64,000 nucleotides of DNA, taken from positions 3,212,501 through 3,276,500 of the forward strand of contig WPIO01000026.1 of the NCBI GenBank assembly GCA_009760855.2. Direction: 5' to 3'. Shown here in pieces: positions 32,459 through 41,526 of the stretch (the first letter of the stretch is position 1; the number at the start of each line of letters is the position of its first letter). The position numbers were made by a program, and so were the translations under genes. A model generated the notes under the pieces. The model made no database searches, was not told the origin of the DNA, and saw only the letters and a program-made list of their open reading frames with translations. The stretch comes from Cristatella mucedo. Lineage: Eukaryota; Bryozoa; Phylactolaemata; Cristatellidae.

Positions 32459-33028
32459 GTGCCGATAAGTTCGGCGATCGGAGCGATCAAAATACGACTA
32501 AGGGGAAACCGTCACACCTTCACCGGCGTGTTCTCCTTGAATTCGGAGCGGCTACCCTTAATTGGTGTGATGTTGAATGACATGCACAAAACCACGCTAG
32601 TTGACACTTGCTATTCCCGAACGGTGCTTGTAGCAGTGCTGGCCTCCTCCCTCACGTAAATTACAGCCGGCGATGAAGGTATCTTGATGATGACCGGTGA
32701 CCGTGCTCTGTGTACCTCTACATGCAAAGTCAGTTTATTAAAGCAGCACCGCTGGAATTATTTGGTGACCGATATTATTGCTGGCTGGGACATCATCCTT
32801 AGGATGGATGTCATAAGAGCGCTAGGCGACGTCCGCATTGGACACGGTGAGAGCCAAATTGACTTCGGTAACGACGCGCCCGAAGCCCGGAGGATCCGTG
32901 GTGAAAGAATCGGTGTAACTTGGCTTTGCGTTCCGCCTGCTACTGATGTCACGCTCGTTGCTACGGTCGTAGAATCGAGCGAGCTTACAGCCAATGGCGC
33001 TTGGCTGAGGCCCAGTGTCATCAGTTGA
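32459..33028 (+). pseudogene. Degenerate aspartic protease (retropepsin-like) segment
   Basis: Two successive frames. The first (32459-32659) has the active-site region as T-L-V-D-T-C-Y-S-R-T-V-L near residues 46-57, where retropepsins have a D-T/S-G triad: the Asp is kept but the Gly is lost. The second (32684-33028) has D-I-I-A-G-W-D-I-I-L-R-M-D-V-I near residues 27-41, the family's 'I-L-G-x-D-x-I' element with G to R change. The frame break between them and the altered triad mark a dead gene. Confidence 0.55.
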
Positions 33029-33260
33029 AAACTGTATTGTGATGCCAGCAGCTTCACCATTGAAACGTGTCTTGAGATCGACGGTAACATGGTTGAAGAT
33101 GCCTCGAGGCTCAAAAAGTCAGATAATGCCTCGCATATAAACACCATCGAGCTAGAAGCCGTCATCAAAGACCTTAACGTTGCCATTTCGTGAGGACTTC
33201 AGAAAGCTCAAATTGTTACTTATTCAACTACGGGTTTTGGTTGGCTGAAGGTACTGGTCG
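33028..33260 (+). pseudogene. RNase H fragment
   Basis: The forward frame gives Y-C-D-A-S-S-F-T-I-E (about 33041-33070) and later H-I-N-T-I-E-L-E-A-V-I-K-D-L-N (about 33135-33180). These match the first-Asp and Glu motifs of LTR-retrotransposon RNase H ('Y-C-D-A-S' and 'x-x-x-E-L-E-A-x-x-x-x-L'). A stop follows at about 33191. Immediately upstream is protease-side sequence, so the RT is missing. Confidence 0.6.
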
Positions 33261-33426
33261 ACGGGATAAACCCGTTAGGACACGCGGCATGGGAGAGGCG
33301 ATCATTTGACGAAGACTGGGCCTACTTCGTGACATTGTTACGGAGTGCAGTGTGGAGATGGCTGTAAGCCTAGTAGGGTTACCGGAGAACAAAGCAGACC
33401 AGCTGACGTGCGTACCGCAAAAGTGA

Positions 33427-34160
33427 TTGAAGTTCACGGCTTGCTGTACTGATGCCATCTCTCCTGAGGTCAGCGCCGCGGCTCCCGACATCGACCTCGA
33501 GAAGTTTCACAATTTGCACTACTGGGCGTTGACAGGGCGCTACTTGGCGATGCTGTGTCACCCTAATGTGGACATTCGCACATCCGATGTAGAACGGATT
33601 ATCCGTTCTTGTCCGTGTTGCAGATCAGTGGATTCGTCTCCGATTTTGTGGCATTAAGGCAGTCTTGAAGTCGCTGAATACCGGTCTCGTCTCGCGATTG
33701 ATGCCATACACTACCTCGACGAGAAATATTTGCCGCTGGTGAATTGCGGATCCAGCAGATTTACGGTATGGAGGCACATTCCCAGCGAAGTGGCTTATCT
33801 TCTAATGAGAGTGTTGGAGCAAATCTTCCGAGAAAAAGGCCCACCTGCACAACTCCTGATGGGGCCAACGGGCGAAACAGTGCCTCAGATGCAGTTATTC
33901 ACGTATGAATGGTGGCGCCCGCTCCAGCCAAAAAGCGGCCAGAACTGCAGCGCTCAATCTCCCATAAACTACACGATAGACCAAAGGATTTTCGCAAAAC
34001 CACATGGGGCACGGTATAGGACAGAATAGCCGAAAGGGACTGTAATATCGAGGATTCACGGCCTCGGAGTTGAGGTCAACGGAATCCGAAAACATGCGGA
34101 GGACCTCAGGCTAGTATCGGACGCTGAGCCAGTAATACCTGCTCAGCCGCCATCACTGTA
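33427..34160 (+). pseudogene. Gypsy-type integrase, zinc finger plus broken core
   Basis: Frame 33427-33657 carries L-A-M-L-C-H-P-N-V-D-I-R and I-I-R-S-C-P-C-C-R-S-V-D: an H-C-C finger whose usual first His-containing segment is only partly retained. After a frameshift the core begins with L-A-I-D-A-I-H-Y (first catalytic Asp, about 33690-33715). At 33730 a frame has V-N-C-G-S-S-R-F-T-V-W-R and later Q-L-L-M-G-P-T-G-E-T, where Gypsy integrases have 'L-L-M-D-N-G-T', so the second catalytic Asp is lost. Translation continues in broken frames to about 34160, after which comes a purine-rich tract near 34308-34345. Confidence 0.6.
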
Positions 34161-34396
34161 GTTTGAGTGTGTGCCGGCTCCTCTGATGAGCCGGTGATGT
34201 GGCATGGACACAGGCCGGTAACCGCTGGTGGCCAGGTGGTGGATTCACCATCAGGGTCGGCCGCTGCACAGTTGTGGTCCTCGATGAATCATCGGGGTCA
34301 ACCAGAGGAGTGGAGGAGAGAGGACTCGAGTGTTAAAAGGGGGCGAAGGCAGTCGTGCGTCTTGCTGCTCCGTGCCTTGTGCAATAAACCGTGCGG

Positions 34397-34444
34397 GCGT
34401 TCTTCGTGCAAGGCGTTCTTCGTGCAAGGCGTTCTTCGTGCAAG
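34397..34444 (+). repeat. 16-bp tandem repeat, three copies
   Basis: GCGTTCTTCGTGCAAG is repeated three times without variation, just upstream of the 3' LTR. Confidence 0.95.
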
Positions 34445-34605
34445 GCGCATCGAAGCACAATTATCCTCCCCGATATGAGGCGACAGCGATCAGTATGGCA
34501 GGGCAGAGGAAATGGACGGCCGCCAGCTTCGCACACGGTCGGAACTGCAGCGCCAGCGTCGGTTCTCCGACTAGGTCATGGACTGATCTATAGAACAGCG
34601 AGTCG

Positions 34606-34823
34606 TGTGGTTTGATTGCCCCCGATCGTTGTACGAGTGGGCTGTGACTCGATGAGGCATGCGGTCGGGGTGTGCTGTTAGTGATTGTTTTGACAGGCGC
34701 AGTTCGGGTGGACTCTGGTGGTTGAGAGAGGCGAAGTGCGGCGTGCTTCTCCCTGTTACTTGCACAGTGAAATAAACTGTTGGTGTGAGTCGTCGGCTGG
34801 CGTTCTGAGCTGCACTCGAACCA
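34606..34823 (+). repeat. 3' LTR of the Gypsy-like element
   Basis: Pair of the LTR at 31523-31738. AATAAA at 34772-34777 lies in the position expected for polyadenylation of an LTR transcript. A stretch at about 34330-34400 (TGTTAAAAGGGG ... CTCCGTGCCTTGTGCAATAAA) also resembles LTR sequence, so a partial second LTR may be merged here. Confidence 0.65.
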
Positions 34824-34863
34824 AACTACACGCCCACTCACTGACAATGGCGGGCGGTAAGAA

Positions 34864-35783
34864 TCAATACATGCCAATCCAATGAGGGAGATAGTAGTCC
34901 TCCTCCTTGTACGTTTTGTAGAATTCGGACGACTTATTAATGAAATCCCTACAATAAATCACGTCACCGCCCCTGTGGTACGCTGCCGGTGATGGTGCTG
35001 TGGTTGCATCGGCTGAACACGGCAAAGTCCATCTCTGCGCTGCCGTTGACGGCTGCAGAGCGCTCGGCCCCTGTGCCCTGACTCCTGGACGCTTCCGTCA
35101 GCCAGGCCAGTCTTCGCTTGTTGCAATGAATATCGAAACATTGCTTGGCTCGAATTTGTCCATGTAGTGCTTCATCGCCATGCCAATGTAGTCAGCAGGC
35201 GCGGCACTGTACAGACTCAGGAAGCGCAGCATGACGCCTTGCCTGACGTGCACACATGCAAACATTGTAGCTTTGGCTGACCGAAAGGCAGTGGACATCG
35301 TTCGTCGCAGGAGGGCCACCGCGTTGTAGAGTCCCCAGATGAGTTCGACTATCTGCTGTGCTGACTGCAGAAGCCTGCTTTTTGTCCTGTTGCTGCTGGC
35401 ATCAATTTGGAAGAGCCTTTTCATTTGCTCGTAGCTCGTCAATTTGCTCGCTTCGTCTGCCATTACTGCCAGCGGTAAGTTATGGTGATGAGCCACGCCG
35501 AGCGTGGCCGCATACTGAAACGCCTTGTTTCCCAGACGCGAACCAGGCCACTCGAAACTCGCTAAGACGAGCCGAGCGGCAGAAGGTCGTTGGATGAGCT
35601 GCTAGCATTTCTAAGAGGGCCACTTGGCGAACCGTCGAGTACTGCTTGTACTGGCACGATGGTGCATAGTAGAAAGTGAAGACCCGACGCACGCTGGCAC
35701 TAGCGAAAGCCGAAAGCCGCAAACTGTACGACTGTAGCGACCACTAGGCGTATGCCAAGCAGAGCAAGGCTAGCCCGAACCAT
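34864..35783 (-). pseudogene. Alpha-1,2-fucosyltransferase-like (GT11) pseudogene, intronless
   Basis: GT11 enzymes move fucose from GDP-fucose to galactose in the Golgi. On the minus strand, ATG at 35783 is followed by a signal-anchor of about 23 hydrophobic residues (A-S-L-A-L-L-G-I-R-L-V-V-A-T-V-V), then a stop at about 35700. In other frames come S-R-L-G-N-K-A-F-Q-Y-A-A-T-L-G (the 'G-R-L-G-N-Q' motif, about 35510-35550) and H-V-R-Q-G-V (about 35255, where the family has H-V-R-R-G-D). After these follow F-I-A-T-S-E-D-W (about 35105-35130), D-F-A-V-F-S-R-C-N-H-S-T-I-T (about 35000-35045), and a C-terminus with Y-Y-L-P-H-W-I-G-M-Y before the stop at 34864. The order and total length of about 305 codons match the family. 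At least three frameshifts or stops and two changed residues in the H-V-R-R-G-D box show it is dead. Confidence 0.75.
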
Positions 35784-36827
35784 CGCTGCGCCTGTCAGGC
35801 TGCTGTCTCCCTGGTCGCCAGCGACGACGGCGCTGCAGCGGCAGCTTCTGCTTGGCGATGACCTCCGACTCTTACTTGCAGCAGCGGGATTGGTGGCTAG
35901 AACTAGATTTGCGACCGGCATGCACAGCATACGCTGGCCACTTGCATCGCAAGGAAAGAGTCATCCGAAACAACCTGGCAAAGGCGGCCTGAGCGCCATG
36001 TTACCCTAGGTGTTCAGACACGGCTACCAGCACCGATCCCTGAAAAAGATCGACCTTGGCGTCTACTTAATCACATCGCATTCTGCTTTTTTTGGTTTCT
36101 TTTGCCCTGCCCCATAGTTATGCATCGGCCCCTTAAAGGCGTCCATCCCGGCCATTAATAGCTAACCGGAGATGGGCCCCTGGCTGAACGGTCAATGTTT
36201 CAATAATCAGCACATAAATTCTTAACAACCAGATAACCTCAATGTGCGTAAGCAAAAACCAAGCTACGGATCTAGGTTTGGGAGAAATTATTTGACTATA
36301 TCACGAATCCTGTTGCAAACTCAGCCTCGGTTAGCCGTCCGAAAATCCGAATTACTCGGCATATTCAAGGACTTGCTCTGAATGCCTCGATATAGCTCGA
36401 GCCTGCGAGCATCAGCCATTTTTAGCTTAGCCGTGGGTTGTATATGATGAACTCCAGAGTGTTGATTTGTCTGCTGATACAACTAGGGGGCATAAAGAAG
36501 AAGCAGCTTCTCCGACACGACAGCTGGCCGGTTTGGCTGCTCCCCCAAGATAATGTGATGTTTGGTGATGTAGTAGCCCAAATCTGAGAGGAGAATTGGA
36601 ACATATTGTAACCAAGGATATTTTCAAGACACCTTTAAAGCTGTAGCTGCTTTGCCTTCATCTTCTGCGCCAACAGCTGTCCACTAAGGAGCTTGACTCC
36701 AGAAACCTCGGCTTTTCGCATAAAATGGTCGTCAGCACTTTACATGGCCGAAGACAGACGCGCGTCTTTGGCTGCAGCACTATCTTAATGGAAGCATAAA
36801 GTAATCTTAAACTAGAACAAAATTAGA
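35784..36827. other. No recognisable gene
   Basis: About 1 kb with short overlapping frames (for example 35752-36009 plus, 36422-36627 minus) that carry no motif. The first 150 bases form a GC-rich region upstream of the fucosyltransferase start. Confidence 0.35.
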
Positions 36828-36985
36828 AGCTGGGTCTTCGCTCATGAGGTAAAGTTCTCGCTCTTCACGACCCAGGCCCTGGGTTCGAGTCCTCCAGTTG
36901 GTGATCTTTCATTGCCCACTGCCAGTGGTGGTGAAACCATTAAAGCTCTTCTGTCGCTATGCAAATGAGGCTGTTAAATCCGCTA
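36828..36985 (+). mobile_element. tRNA-derived SINE, copy d
   Basis: Plus-strand copy. Head with CTCATGAGGTAAAG, CACGACCCAGG, and B box GGGTTCGAGTCC (36880-36891), then body with CACTGCCAGTGGTGG, AAAGCTCTTCTGTCGCTATG and AAATGAGGCTGTTAAATCC. Confidence 0.85.
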
Positions 36986-37690
36986 ACATTTTCTAATTAC
37001 TTTTCTAAAGACAAGGACCAGGTCTCCGTACACTTTTGGACAAGCATTTGTTTCATTTATTTATCATGCTCTGTACTGGCATTGCCTCAGTAATCCAGTC
37101 GTGTCTGCTTTTATTTCAGTTATACAGTCTGTGGGGTATGACAGATAACGTCCAATGTCCAACATATCTTAGAACCATACAGGCATTGGTGCATGATGTA
37201 GACGTAGACTTTAAGCCCGTGGAGTTGTTCCTAAGGTATGGGCGATCTGATTGGCTGCTGAGCTGCCACCGTGGGTGTATCTACAAGCACAGGGGCTACT
37301 TCCACGACTTATTAAACGCGTTTCTAAGTGCTGGCTCCACTAGCATTCGTTCATGAGCCAGTAGTGTGGAAATAATACCATTACGTGAGCTGTTCTTACG
37401 GTAGAGAATTTAGTTGCAGAGCCATACAACGTTGTTGCAGAAATAAGAAGCTGCTTTCATGTTGGTGCTTCACCAATAGTCGCAATAATCTTGTCATGTG
37501 TAGAAACCGGGAATATTGAGGACAGCAACACTGAGAGGATGCAATGGTAAAAAGTGGTCAGATTAAATTTTAGTAAGCGTGCCGAGATATGCTGATGGCA
37601 GGTGTCTTGCTTGCCGCATCTCCTGAAGCTGTTACGGGTTGAAAACCGGTACGTATGTCTCAGCTGCATCGTCCGATTCAATGACTGTTC
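36986..37690. other. No recognisable gene
   Basis: Contains a 106-codon plus-strand frame (37036-37356) with a hydrophobic N-terminal stretch (about residues 7-32) and no known motif, too isolated to call a gene. A minus-strand frame at 37457-37834 overlaps a LINE tail. Confidence 0.3.
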
Positions 37691-37691
37691 A

Positions 37692-37772
37692 CCGCTTCCT
37701 TGCAGCAAATGTAAAGCGCATAGAAAGAGATCTCTGAGGTCGCGATAAAAAAACTTATTGGTATCATTGTTA
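37692..37772 (+). mobile_element. Orphan LINE-A 3' tail
   Basis: GCAGCAAATGTAAAGCGC, then an AGAAAGAGA...TCTCTGAGG hairpin with part of the loop deleted, followed by an A-rich end. No LINE body precedes it. Confidence 0.65.
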
Positions 37773-38340
37773 TCCCACTTACCTTGCCGTATGGGTGTTA
37801 GGCGTAAGAACGATTCCGGCACATGCCCTGACATTTTAGACCACTGACTAATGGATAGTGCTAATAAGTGTGTTGCTGGTGATAAATAAAGTCAAAGCTT
37901 CGTCATCTGATCCTCGAGCGAACTTTGAGCTATCGAGGAGAGTAGCAATCAGGTCGACAGAGATCACATTTCGATGACTGTCAATGATTGCGAAACCTTA
38001 TTTGTATGGACAAATATATTTAACCGAGTGTTCTCCTACTTGACTCGAGCTCGTCCTGCGATAGGGTACGTAAGGTATTCAAAGGTTTCTTATAAAACTT
38101 GCTTAATTGGTCTACTATCAACCCAAAATGAATTACATTAGAAAGAATCGTCAATATTTAAATGTACACGAATTATTCTCAGTGACTAATTTTGATGGCG
38201 AGTCAGAAAGAATGCCAGTTTAAGATAATGTTTTATTATCGTAACAACAGTGGTTGTAAAGAAGGTGAAAGCTAGAGTGATTACTACAGGCGCTTTGGGT
38301 TAAGTATATTCGTTGCAATTGATAGAACTCTTGTTGCTCC
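37773..38340. other. No recognisable gene
   Basis: Unique-looking AT-rich sequence with no motif. Confidence 0.35.
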
Positions 38341-38343
38341 ATC

Positions 38344-39301
38344 TCCTCCAAACCATCTCCTCAACCGCTCCCAGGTTAGCTCCATACCTGATGATCCTTG
38401 TGATGATCTAGCCGATCGCTTCTCTCGATTCTTTGTGCAGAACATTGACAAGATCAGGGAATCCATCGTTGCGATGACAACATCTCCACTAGAACGCTGT
38501 TTCCAGATTCCTGGCTGCACCTAAATGTCTACATTTAAGCAGGTCACTAGTGATCTAGTCCTAAAGTTCGTATCTCAATCAAAGAAGACAACAAGTCCTC
38601 TGGACCCTATTCCCACTCTCCTGCTGCTACGTTGCATTGATCTGCTGCTGCCATGCATAACTAACATCATTAATATGTCATTAGCCTCGGGTCATGTCCC
38701 AGCACCTTTCAAAAAATCTGTAGTCAGGCCACTTCTCAAGAAATCGACACCAGACCAAGAGAACTTGAGCAACTACCACCCAGTTTCCCTTCTACCATTC
38801 CTATCAAAGACACTGGAACGGGTCGTGGTGGACCAGCTAAACTCATATCTAGCTAAACTCTTTCACCTTTATGCAGATGACACTCAGTTGTACCTTGGCT
38901 TTGATCCCTCCAAGCCTTCGAACACCTCGATTTCTCTCAAATCCATTGCTGCATGTATTGATGACATCCGCACATGGATGGCAGCAAATTTTCTTACATT
39001 AAATGATGATAAAACAAACTTACCAGTTATAGGCAAACGAGTGATTCAAAAATTGGTAAGGCTAACGCTCGAAATCGGCTTTGCCAGCATATCTCTGGTT
39101 AAATCTGCACGAAATCTAGGTGCTTTGTTCCAAAGTGACCTTTAGTTAGACGACCACATCAGCTCCACAATCAAGTCTGCCTACTTTCAGCTGCATAGTA
39201 TTGCTAAAATTCTGGCTGGCTTAGATAAGGATACCACATCTAAATTGGTCCATGCATTTGCGACGTCCCGTCTTGACTTCTGTAACTAACTCCCTGCTTG
39301 C
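38344..39301 (+). mobile_element. LINE-A copy 5, segment 1 (host of two nested copies)
   Basis: Starts near the N-terminal part of the ORF (N-H-L-L-N-R-S-Q in a shifted frame). A 206-codon frame at 38525-39145 has T-S-P-L-D-P-I-P-T-L-L-L-L-R-C-I-D and F-L-S-K-T-L-E-R-V-V. It carries an internal deletion at about 38850 that removes the RT core between the Y-I/L and Y-A-D-D segments. Cut at 39301 by nested copy 6, leaving a TGCTTGC duplication. Confidence 0.9.
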
Positions 39302-41333
39302 TTATAATAATAATAATATTGCACTTGATAAAGCGCCCTCAGAGAACTTAATCTCTTTCTAGGTGCTTTACATTTGCTGCAAAGTGATACGCAATAGAAT
39401 AGTAAGTAAAATCATGCTTGAAAAACAAACAAAATGAATAACATGGTTAGGGGTTACATGCACTGGGTCAGCATGCAAATGTGGTTAGTGGCAGCATGAA
39501 CAGTGTCAGCACGCATAAGCACATCGAGGACGAATCACAAGGACCCACTAAATGCTGTCCTAAATAGCGAGTGGTACGATGCTTTGCCTGATGGGGTAGT
39601 ATATCTGAAAGATAGGCTGGAGCCATAGAATGAAGAGACCTAAAAGTGAGCGACAGAACCTTGAAGTCAATCCGTTGCTTGACTGGTAGCCAGTGCAGGT
39701 CGGCGAGAAGTGGAGTAATGTGGCAACTGCAACGCTCACGACAGACAAGCCTAGCTGCAGAGTTTTGCACCAGCTGCAATCGCCTGATCGCACATGCTGG
39801 TAGGCCAGTAAGCAGTGAGTTGCAGAAGTCGAGACGAGATGTCACGAATGCATGGACCAACTTGGACGTGGTATCCTTATCTAAACAAGCCCTAATTTTA
39901 GCAATGTTATGAAGCTGAAAATAGGCTGATTTGACTGTGGAGCTGATGTGGTCGTCTAACGAGAGGTCGCTTTGGAATATGACACCTAGATTTTGAGCTG
40001 ATGCAACTGGAGATATGCTGGCAGAGCCAATTTTGAAAGTCAGCCTTTCCAATTTCTGAATAACACTAGGTTTACCCATAACTAGTAAGTTAGTTTTATC
40101 ATCGTTTAGTTTTAGAAAATTTGCTGCCATCCATGTGCGGATCTCATCAATGCATGCAGCAAGTGAGTTGAGAGAATTTGAGGTGCTCGAAGGCTGGGAG
40201 GGATCAAAGCAAAGGTACAACTGAGTGTCATCCGCATAGAAGTGAAAGCCTAGATTGTGCTTGGTAATCACATCAGCGAGAGTGAGAGTATAAACGGTGA
40301 AAAGAACCGGACCTAGCACAGAGCCCTGAGGTACTCCATATTTTAGAGGTACTTCAGATGATCTTTGTCCATTCACGTCAACACTCTGGAGTCTCCCACT
40401 GAGATAGGACCTGAACCACTGCAGAGCAGTGCCAGTGATGCCCAGGCGAGATGAGAGGCGCTCTAGAAGTACTTTGTGATCGATGGTATCAAAAGCTGCC
40501 GAAAGATCGAGCAAAACAAGAAGAGACACTCTACCCATGTCTGCATTCCTAAGTAGGTCGTTGTATACCCGAAGCAATGCTGACTCTGTGGAGTGATTAG
40601 CTCTAAAGCCAGACTGGAACTTACTAGCAAGGTGTGAGGTTTCGATATACGAGTTCAGCTGGTCCGCCACGACCCGTTCCAGTGTCTTTGATAGGAATGG
40701 TAGAAGGGAGACTGGGCGGTAGTTGCTTAAGTTCTCCCAGTCTAGTGTAGCTTTCTTGAGAAGTGGCCTGACTACAGCTTTTTTGAAAGGTGCTGGGACC
40801 TGACCTGAGGCTAATGACATATTAATGATGTTGGTTATGCATGGCAGCAGCAGATCAATGCAACGTAGGAGCAGGACAGTGGGAATAGGGTCCAGTGGAC
40901 TTGCTGTCTTCTTTGATTGAGATACGAGCTTTAGGACTACATCACTAGTGACCTGTCTAAATGCAGACATTGAGGCGCAGCCAGGGACCGAGGAACAGCA
41001 TTCTAGTGGGAAGGTTGTCATCGCAGGGATGGATTCCCTGATTTTGTCTATCTTCTGCACAAAGAATCGAGAGAAGCGATCGGCTAGATCATCACAAGGA
41101 TCATCAGGTAAGGAGCTAACCTGGGAACGGTTGAGGAGATGGTTTATTGTCGACATCAGCATTTTTGGATTGTGCATCTGTGATTCAACAATGTTTCTAT
41201 AGAAGCTAGACTTAGCCTTTGCTAGGATCGATTGGTACGACCTACAGTAGTCTTCATATGCCTGTCGATGGACAGTTAGTCCGGATCTTTTGTATGCCTT
41301 TTCAAGCTTTCGTTTAGTAGACTTGCTTGCCTA
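39302..41333 (-). mobile_element. LINE-A copy 6, nested in copy 5
   Basis: Minus-strand copy with (ATT)n and 3' hairpin at 39302-39370, a deletion of about 330 bases near 39565 (start of the 3' region), and a long RT frame. It is flanked by the 7-base duplication TGCTTGC (39295-39301 and 41334-41340), and host copy 5 continues on both sides. Confidence 0.92.
39468..41177 (-). CDS. LINE-A reverse transcriptase, 569 codons, C-terminus altered by deletion
   Basis: L2-like RT-containing polyprotein lacking the endonuclease (5' truncation). Key elements in order: N-terminal region (M-H-N-P-K-M-L-M-S), V-S-L-L-P-F-L-S-K-T-L-E-R-V-V at about residues 158-172, L-L-V-L-L-D-L-S-A-A-F-D-T-I-D-H (first catalytic Asp) at about 214-229, G-V-P-Q-G-S-V-L-G-P at about 275-284, and H-F-Y-A-D-D-T-Q-L-Y (Y/F-A-D-D) at about 309-318. 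A C-terminal region with N-L-L-V-M-G-K-P and D-F-C-N-S-L-L follows. RT would copy LINE RNA at the target site. The last about 30 residues differ from copy 7 because of a deletion, so the stop is not the natural one. Frame otherwise open. Confidence 0.85.
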   Translation of the reverse strand: MHNPKMLMSTINHLLNRSQVSSLPDDPCDDLADRFSRFFVQKIDKIRESIPAMTTFPLECCSSVPGCASMSAFRQVTSDVVLKLVSQSKKTASPLDPIPTVLLLRCIDLLLPCITNIINMSLASGQVPAPFKKAVVRPLLKKATLDWENLSNYRPVSLLPFLSKTLERVVADQLNSYIETSHLASKFQSGFRANHSTESALLRVYNDLLRNADMGRVSLLVLLDLSAAFDTIDHKVLLERLSSRLGITGTALQWFRSYLSGRLQSVDVNGQRSSEVPLKYGVPQGSVLGPVLFTVYTLTLADVITKHNLGFHFYADDTQLYLCFDPSQPSSTSNSLNSLAACIDEIRTWMAANFLKLNDDKTNLLVMGKPSVIQKLERLTFKIGSASISPVASAQNLGVIFQSDLSLDDHISSTVKSAYFQLHNIAKIRACLDKDTTSKLVHAFVTSRLDFCNSLLTGLPACAIRRLQLVQNSAARLVCRERCSCHITPLLADLHWLPVKQRIDFKVLSLTFRSLHSMAPAYLSDILPHQAKHRTTRYLGQHLVGPCDSSSMCLCVLTLFMLPLTTFAC

Positions 41334-41340
41334 CTGGCAT

Positions 41341-41526
41341 TCGCAATCAGGCACCTGCGGCTGGTACAAAGCTCTGCAGCTAGGATTGTCTGTCGTGAGC
41401 GTCGCTCTTGCCACATCACACCACTTCCCGTCAATCTGCACTGGCTACCAGCCAAGCAACGGATCGACTTCAAGGTTTGATCACTCACTTTTAGGTCTCT
41501 CCATTCTTTGGCTTCAGCTTACCTAT
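41341..41526 (+). mobile_element. LINE-A copy 5, segment 2
   Basis: Resumes at L-A-F-A-I-R-H-L-R-L-V-Q-S-S-A-A-type sequence (the 'P-A-C-A-I-R-R-L-Q-L-V-Q-N-S-A-A' region of intact copies) and is cut again at about 41526 by nested copy 7. Confidence 0.85.

Larger units (their letters stand above)
31739..34605 (+). mobile_element. Ty3/Gypsy-like LTR retrotransposon body, RT deleted
   Basis: In order: a gag-like frame, a degenerate retropepsin, an RNase H segment, an integrase zinc finger and a core. The reverse transcriptase, normally several hundred codons between protease and RNase H, is missing: the protease-side frame ends at about 33028 and RNase H motifs begin at about 33030. All parts carry stops. 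The total of about 3.3 kb, including LTRs, is well below the usual 5-6 kb. Confidence 0.75.
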
